Part shown: piece by piece, positions 59,401 through 64,000 of the stretch | Numbering within the stretch: position 1 is the first letter of the stretch | Layout of the letters: each line of letters starts with the position of its first letter | Origin: Sanderia malayensis | Taxonomy: Eukaryota > Cnidaria > Scyphozoa > Semaeostomeae > Pelagiidae | Length of the DNA stretch: 64,000 bases | NCBI GenBank assembly: GCA_013076295.1 | Contig: RQOL01000616.1 | Location: 682,001 to 746,000, forward strand | Direction: 5' to 3' | Translations under genes and position numbers: made by a program | Notes under the pieces: generated by a model | The model's input: only the letters and a program-made list of their open reading frames with translations | Database searches by the model: none | What the model was told of the DNA's origin: nothing

Positions 59401-60634
59401 CTCTGGCTGTGTAAACAATTTGTCCAACGCTCGTCTCCTCCGGAATTGAAATCTCAGCTTGCAAAGCAGGAAAAGTCGGCGAGTGATCATTACTATCAAG
59501 AATGTTGATCACAACATTAGCTCTGCCTTTGATTAGGCCTTTGTGGTACGCGATAACTACGAGATTAAATTTCTCATCCTTTTCGTAATCTACATCTTTA
59601 ATGGTGTAAATCTGACCAGTGTGACTGTTTATTTGAAAGTTTCCTTTCTCGTTTCCTCGATGAAAGCCAAATACAACATTTGGTAACTTGTTTTTACCAT
59701 CATTTTGAACTGCAACTCGAACAACGGGAGTAAATGGGGGTGATATTTCGGGAATCGATTGATAATAAGTCGCTTTCGTAAACCGTATTAAGGGAGTTTT
59801 GGCATCGAAAATACCTTGCCTTTTCTCTCGCAATTTCTCAGCCATTGATAAAGTTAAAGCTTTCTTCACAGTAATTTTGATCGAGATGGGACTTGAAGAT
59901 CGTCGTAGCTTCTCAAAGGGGCATTTGTCTTGAGCCACGATGTGAAAACTGTAAACATGTTTTTTATTGAAATTCAACGGTTGAACAAGTGTCAGTTCTC
60001 CAGTGTGGGGGTGAAGCGAAAATTCTTGAACCAAGAATACTTCACTAGACAGAATCGAATAGAACAGTTCTCCGTTTTTACCAACATCAGAATCACTAGC
60101 TTTTACTTTCAATATCGTGGTGCCAATTTTCAAATCTTCGCTGACAGTTTTCTGAATAACTTCATCCGGATTTGCGAAAGTCGGAGTAAATTCATTAATA
60201 TCCAATACATGTAAATAAACAGTTGTACGATCAATTTCTTCTTTAGTTCGTCGGTTTCTCGCGATAACATCAATCTTATAAGTGGATTGAAGATCTGAAT
60301 TCAGTAAGCCTTCGACTTTTAATCTCAAAAATACAAAGTCTTCGATTTGTTCAGATTTAACTGAGAATTTTTTCACTTTGTCCAGTTCATAGTCAATTTT
60401 TGTATGTGCGTCGTATACATAAATTCCCATTTTCATATCACTTGTAATTATTCCTTGTGCGTGGCTTTCTTCTGTCGAAGCATTATAGTATCCGTACGAA
60501 CCACTTGTAAATCTCAATCGAGAAGGTGAGCCTACTTCTTCACGCTTTACATACCGTAAATATATCGGTTCACCAAAACTTACACATAAACACGACAAAA
60601 CGTGCAGCAAAAACACAACGGTCACACATTTCAT
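32491..60634 (-). CDS. FAT-like giant protocadherin
   Basis: 17 coding exons: 56425-60634, 54918-55170, 54301-54583, 50616-50822, 44713-45045, 43222-44066, 42040-42392, 40936-41867, 40293-40555, 38864-40152, 36767-38670, 36403-36652, 35979-36080, 35709-35866, 35273-35525, 33435-34913, 32491-33128. Every junction has GT-AG sites and compatible phases, giving one frame of 4,583 residues from Met at 60634 (signal peptide KCVTVVFLLHVLSCLCVSFG). An in-frame Met nine codons upstream is a weaker start. Order: about 33 cadherin repeats (DxNDN linkers), a membrane-proximal domain (DISADEFVRDKMRHF to VTDQC), two EGF-like modules, one LamG, six EGF modules (the last Ca-binding, DVNEC), a membrane helix (TVVYIVCSAILALIIVIVIV) and a cytoplasmic tail of about 400 aa with YHWDYSEVPED. 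Length, repeat number and layout match FAT1-3/Kugelei-type cadherins, cell-surface adhesion proteins in planar polarity and, for Fat, Hippo signalling. FAT subtype is uncertain. Confidence 0.9.
41881..42006. repeat. 42-bp tandem repeat filling a short intron
   Basis: Three 42-bp units (starting 41881, 41923, 41965) of GAGTTTAATCTACGTTCTCT plus CGGTATTTTTCTGCATATGC. They make up most of the 172-bp intron 41868-42039 of the FAT-like gene. Confidence 0.88.
42393..43221. other. FAT-like intron 6
   Basis: 829-bp intron with no recognisable feature. Confidence 0.6.
44412..44536. repeat. Nested palindromic element in FAT-like intron
   Basis: A perfect 22-bp inverted repeat (44490-44511 with 44515-44536, arm core GTTACTGGCGTATCATAAC, loop of 3 nt) follows a second inverted pair (TACGTCTTACTATAC near 44416 with GTATCAGTAAGACGTA near 44449). 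A 26-bp direct repeat starting CATCTACGTCTTACTATACA is at 44412 and 44465. Lies in intron 44067-44712. Confidence 0.85.
45046..50615. other. Large FAT-like intron (5.6 kb)
   Basis: Largest intron of the gene. It contains a TATG/TG microsatellite at its acceptor-distal end (45312-45430) and otherwise only short random open frames; no nested gene or transposon coding region seen on either strand. Confidence 0.6.
45312..45430. repeat. (TATG)n/(TG)n microsatellite with higher-order unit
   Basis: TGTATGTATG and TGTGTGTG runs alternate, and a block of about 46 bp (GTATGTATGTATGTATGTTG, TGTGTGTGTATGTATCTGTG) is repeated twice. Open frames across it are artefacts of the repeat. Confidence 0.9.
51880..52071. 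repeat. 32-bp tandem repeat, 6 units
   Basis: Six units at exact 32-bp spacing (51880, 51912, 51944, 51976, 52008, 52040) of CCAAGAACTCATACTCTTCT plus ACATGTATGTAA. Two variant classes (CATACTCTTCTAC and CACACTCTCCTCC) partly alternate. Confidence 0.92.
52217..52457. mobile_element. hAT-like MITE, 241 bp
   Basis: Ends TAGTGGCGTAGA and TCTACGCCATTG form inverted repeats of the [CT]A[AG]TGGCGTAG type seen in hAT elements. Flanking 8-mers CTCCTCAT (52209-52216) and TTCCTCGT (52458-52465) match at 6 of 8 positions, consistent with an aged 8-bp target duplication. The interior has a G-run near the left end and a C-run near the right; no ORF. Confidence 0.75.
55171..56424. other. FAT-like intron 1 (1.25 kb)
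   Basis: AT-rich intron between the 4.2-kb first coding exon and exon 2. No repeats or genes recognised. Confidence 0.6.
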
Positions 60635-63600
60635 CTTGAATACAGCAAGTTCTTTCCACAACTGAATAGGTAGCTCTAGTAATACTCACTATTTTGCGAA
60701 GTAGGCCAAAGAGTCTTGCACGTGAATTTCAATAATTACATTGCCTGCCAGGGACAATTCATCAAATCTCTTTCACTTCAATCACAAAACTTCGGCCTTG
60801 TCATGTTCACAACAACTGTATTTCACCGCGTTGAGTTCTAAGCAACAAATAAATATAACCTACAGAAGATGTAAAATATTTGAAAACCAGCCTAATTTCC
60901 TGTCATGATATTCAATAATTTGGATAGAAATGTCTCCTCAGTATCAAAATCAAGTCACACAGCTTTCGGCATGCTCACTGAACACGGTCTGTTGAAAGGA
61001 AATCTGCCAGCCAACGACGTAAATGACTATCAAAATGGGCCTGTTAGCCAATCAGAATCGCACATTTCATGCAGACTTGTCAATCATTGTCAAAGCGCCC
61101 CAGCAGCCTGGCAACATAATTGCGAGGGGAAATACCAAGAGACGTGTGCTTTTAATTTTATGATTGTTCTTAAAAGACATTGATGAGATTTGAAAATAAT
61201 GTTAGTTCTGTGTGGTTGTTTAGACAAAATGATATTTAATGTAAAATAGTGTTTTAATTTTCCCCCTAAAAATATAAATTTAAAGCTTTGTTGTTTTGCC
61301 GGAGGGCTGCTGAAATTTCGTCATCAAATGATTGGTCATTACCACAGTAATTTTAATTGTTGATCATTTTAGGAACTTCATAATTAATTATGACTCAGAT
61401 TGATATACGTTGTTTTACTGGAGTTTCTTTTCTGGTATGGTACTATCGTTTAGGCTTGTTTTGCATATTATCTGGAGTGCATTTTCACGTACAAATATTA
61501 TGTAAGATTGAAAAGCTTTTACTTGTGATGAAAGAAGCAGGAAACTATTCAATGGACGTGACTGTTGACCAAGTCCGCCCTTTTGCAATGCCGAAGTTTA
61601 AGCCCTTTTCACGAGTCGCTGATTCAAACAGGATATTTGACAAAGAGTAAACAAAGGGAAGCCCATTCAAAAACGAGAGGATGAAATAAAACAGAAATGA
61701 ATCACGATCCTTTTAATTTTTACCAGACCAATTATACTTTTTGTATAACACGCGCATGATTATTTAAAACTTTCAAAAACCGCACGTCTACTTAGCAGGG
61801 GCCTGGGGGCACTGAAACCGTTATCTCAGTGAGAATAAAGCATTATAAATTGAGTTAACGAATTGAGAACCTACCTGTGTTCAAAAATCTTTTCTCGGTT
61901 AACGAGGCAATAAGAGACTTCATTTTAAAGTATTAGGGTAGCTTGTACAAGAACACATTACAAGTAATTACAAACAAAACACCACTGTCTGGTCTCGCCC
62001 AGACACGTCCGCGGTGACGTCATGATATATGATGTGGGTTGTGGAATTCTTGTGGCTCAAACTGGGGCACCACACCAACGAAGCCACACAAAGTTTTGGT
62101 ACATTTGGTTTGATCATTATAATATAATAGAGCCACCTCAGTCACTGGGATAAATGTTTTTGTACTTTGGAGAAGTATCCAGTTGTGTCCAGCTCCAGAG
62201 ACGGCAATTGTTAAAAAATTTGCAGACAAAATTTTCTGTCTGGACTTTCATGGAGGTGTCCGTTGATCTTAATGAAAGCTAGCTCCATACACGGTCATAT
62301 GTGCATCATATTCGCATCATATCTGCATCATATTTTCATCATATTTTCATCATATTTTTGGTGAAGAAGATTCCTTATTGTTTATGATCGTGTATATGCG
62401 CCTGTTCATGGTGGCAAAAAATTTTTAAATTGAGATAAAAATTTCAAGTCAAACTTGACAAACTATAAACAGAACTTTAAACGCAAACAGTCAACTATGA
62501 TGTAAATTTTTAAACACATATGCGATCAAAGACAATGATGAAACTTTTTGACCAAAAATACGATTCAAATATGCCGTGAATATGATAATGTATCCTAACC
62601 TTGATGTCTCAGCGCAAACACAAAGCAAAACATTGAAGGAAAGGAAGGCACAAAAAACTCGAGTATTGGAGACACAGTAAAGATAAGTATCTCTATTTTA
62701 AGACAGTTTGAAAGAACTATCCCAAGCACGATTGAGGCATAAAAGATCAATTTGAAAGCAATGAAAAATTTAGAACAAAAGATCTTGAATTCCGATTTCG
62801 AAATGCCTTCGTAGAAAATTAGGATAATTGGGTTGGGTGAAATGCTATATCTCATTATAGATTCTTTTATTACAGTAAAAAACCGACTCATTTCGATTTG
62901 ATTCGCTAATCTGGGCCACGGGCTCTGTTTAACTATAATAATACATCTCCTTGATAGTTGAAACTACATTTTTGCTTTTGTGGCTTCTTTATCATTAGCA
63001 ATTGAGGGATGAAAGAGAGGACTGGACCTGAGCGACGTTTGTTTTCACAGGGAACAGAGGGAAATTAACACACATTAGCATTTGCAGGTTTGCACAGGCG
63101 CACATGACATAAACCGAATTTACACTTTGCTATGTTAGCAGTGAGGGCTTACTTTAAAAGCGGAGGAGGAAACTACAAAATCTGTGTTTTCAGTTCTGGG
63201 GCTAATTTGATGGGGGTCTTTTCTCTTTTCAGGGGGCAGTTCAAGGATTTACGGTATATCAGTCAGCTGCTTTATGGTAAATTCTCACACTTTTTCTGCT
63301 CAGAGTCATTTCTGTTGTGTCTATTCAAACAGAAGATTCAAAAACCAAACAATAAGCATTAAGACAGTCACGATGTCATTTCTTTATTGTCAAATGATAA
63401 TGTTTTGTATTTAGAAACACTGTGAAATACATCTGAGTTTTGATAATCCGATAAAATAATAATGGTTTATTTACATTTGTTACTATATTTTTGCACACTG
63501 ACAAAACTATAATGACAACCGCGACAATATTCATAAACAAAATATAAAACTAAAGAAGTATTATACACAGATTTATTGTAATGTTTTTTAAAGCAGTACT

Positions 63601-64000
63601 CAAGTATTCTTCTCAACTTCTCAAGAATTTTAGTTCTTAGCCTTGCCACGCAATGCCCAGGTTTTGCGGCTGCGCAGTGTCCTAGTATAGCGAGTGGCTG
63701 TTGTTGCTGTGGGCTATAAGCCACGACTTTGTAGAAATTCCGTCTAATACTTTCACGAGGCTTTCTTAACTATTTTAATGGATGTCAGATTGTCTTAAGC
63801 CTGACTTGACTTATCATGTAATGTTGATGTCATTGATTCCTTTTAGGTGTCAAAATAATTTTGTGTTGATGTGACAACCCAATGGTTTTCTTTTGAAGCC
63901 TCAATCCCAACCCTGTGCTAAAATTCATAATATATGTATACATAGCTGGCTTGAAGGATAACTCAAATACCCATACTTTCAAAACCATGGATGTTAACTG
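60635..64000. other. 5' flank of FAT-like gene and repeat-bearing spacer
   Basis: Contains the 5' untranslated region and promoter of the FAT-like gene (not delimitable by eye) and no convincing gene. A GGATTTACGGTA motif at about 63246 matches one end of the MITE at 8705-9172, but no opposite end is evident. An 85-codon minus frame at 63467-63724 has no domain I can name and may be repeat-derived. Confidence 0.5.
62303..62358. repeat. 12-bp tandem repeat (GCATCATATTTC-type)
   Basis: About five units of [GT]CATCATATTTT with variants, between TACACGGTCATAT at 62288 and ATGATCGTGTATA at 62382, which are roughly inverted, so it may be the core of a small palindromic element. Confidence 0.7.

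Noticed and set aside
63467..63724. 85-codon minus-strand frame, possibly a small gene
   Set aside because: No domain I can name and no supporting context; a vague sense that it resembles repeat-derived frames in coral genomes is not evidence.
1..64000. tRNA genes, rRNA, CRISPR arrays, bacterial operons
   Set aside because: I found no tRNA B-box in a plausible cloverleaf, no rRNA-like stretch and no spacer-repeat array; the tandem repeats here have no unique spacers and the genes are spliced, so prokaryotic features are not expected.

Overview
The window looks like nuclear DNA from an anthozoan cnidarian, most likely a stony coral or sea anemone. I infer this from the AT-rich sequence, GT-AG introns inside most genes, long gene-poor stretches with many short transposon remnants, and gene content: a FAT-type giant cadherin, a CxC2/KDZ transposase-like gene, an STK16-like kinase, a small Reeler protein and a class A GPCR. 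The species cannot be fixed from sequence alone.

Layout. (1) 170-2798, minus: the 5' part of a spliced KDZ-transposase-like gene, running off the left edge. (2) 2800-8170: no gene; a mosaic of repeats, including an apparently identical 267-bp sequence present twice, a 106-bp direct repeat, a 37-bp minisatellite and a decayed retroelement fragment with a 2A-like motif. (3) About 8175-23930: three tandem copies (A, B, C) of one locus. Each has the 3' part of an STK16-like serine/threonine kinase on the plus strand facing an intronless multipass membrane protein gene on the minus strand. The membrane gene is an intact ORF in all three copies. The kinase is eroded in all three: one exon in A, the last three exons in B, and in C nearly the whole kinase domain but with a premature stop. 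Several terminal-inverted-repeat elements sit in this block, some with a clean empty site in the sister copy. (4) 24907-25835, plus: a small secreted Reeler-domain protein; a fragment of a related gene lies inside the copy C kinase. (5) 26564-27538, minus: a single-exon rhodopsin-class GPCR. (6) 27539-32490: no gene seen. (7) 32491-60634, minus: a complete FAT-like protocadherin in 17 coding exons. My exon set adds up to an open frame of 4,583 residues from the preferred start, with signal peptide, about 33 cadherin repeats, a membrane-proximal domain, EGF and LamG domains, one membrane helix and a cytoplasmic tail of about 400 residues. (8) 60635-64000: 5' flank of that gene plus repeats.

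The genes do not form a pathway. The most unusual item is the tandem kinase/membrane-protein array: the membrane protein belongs to no family I recognise, and its reading frame is kept in every copy while the convergent kinase is breaking down.
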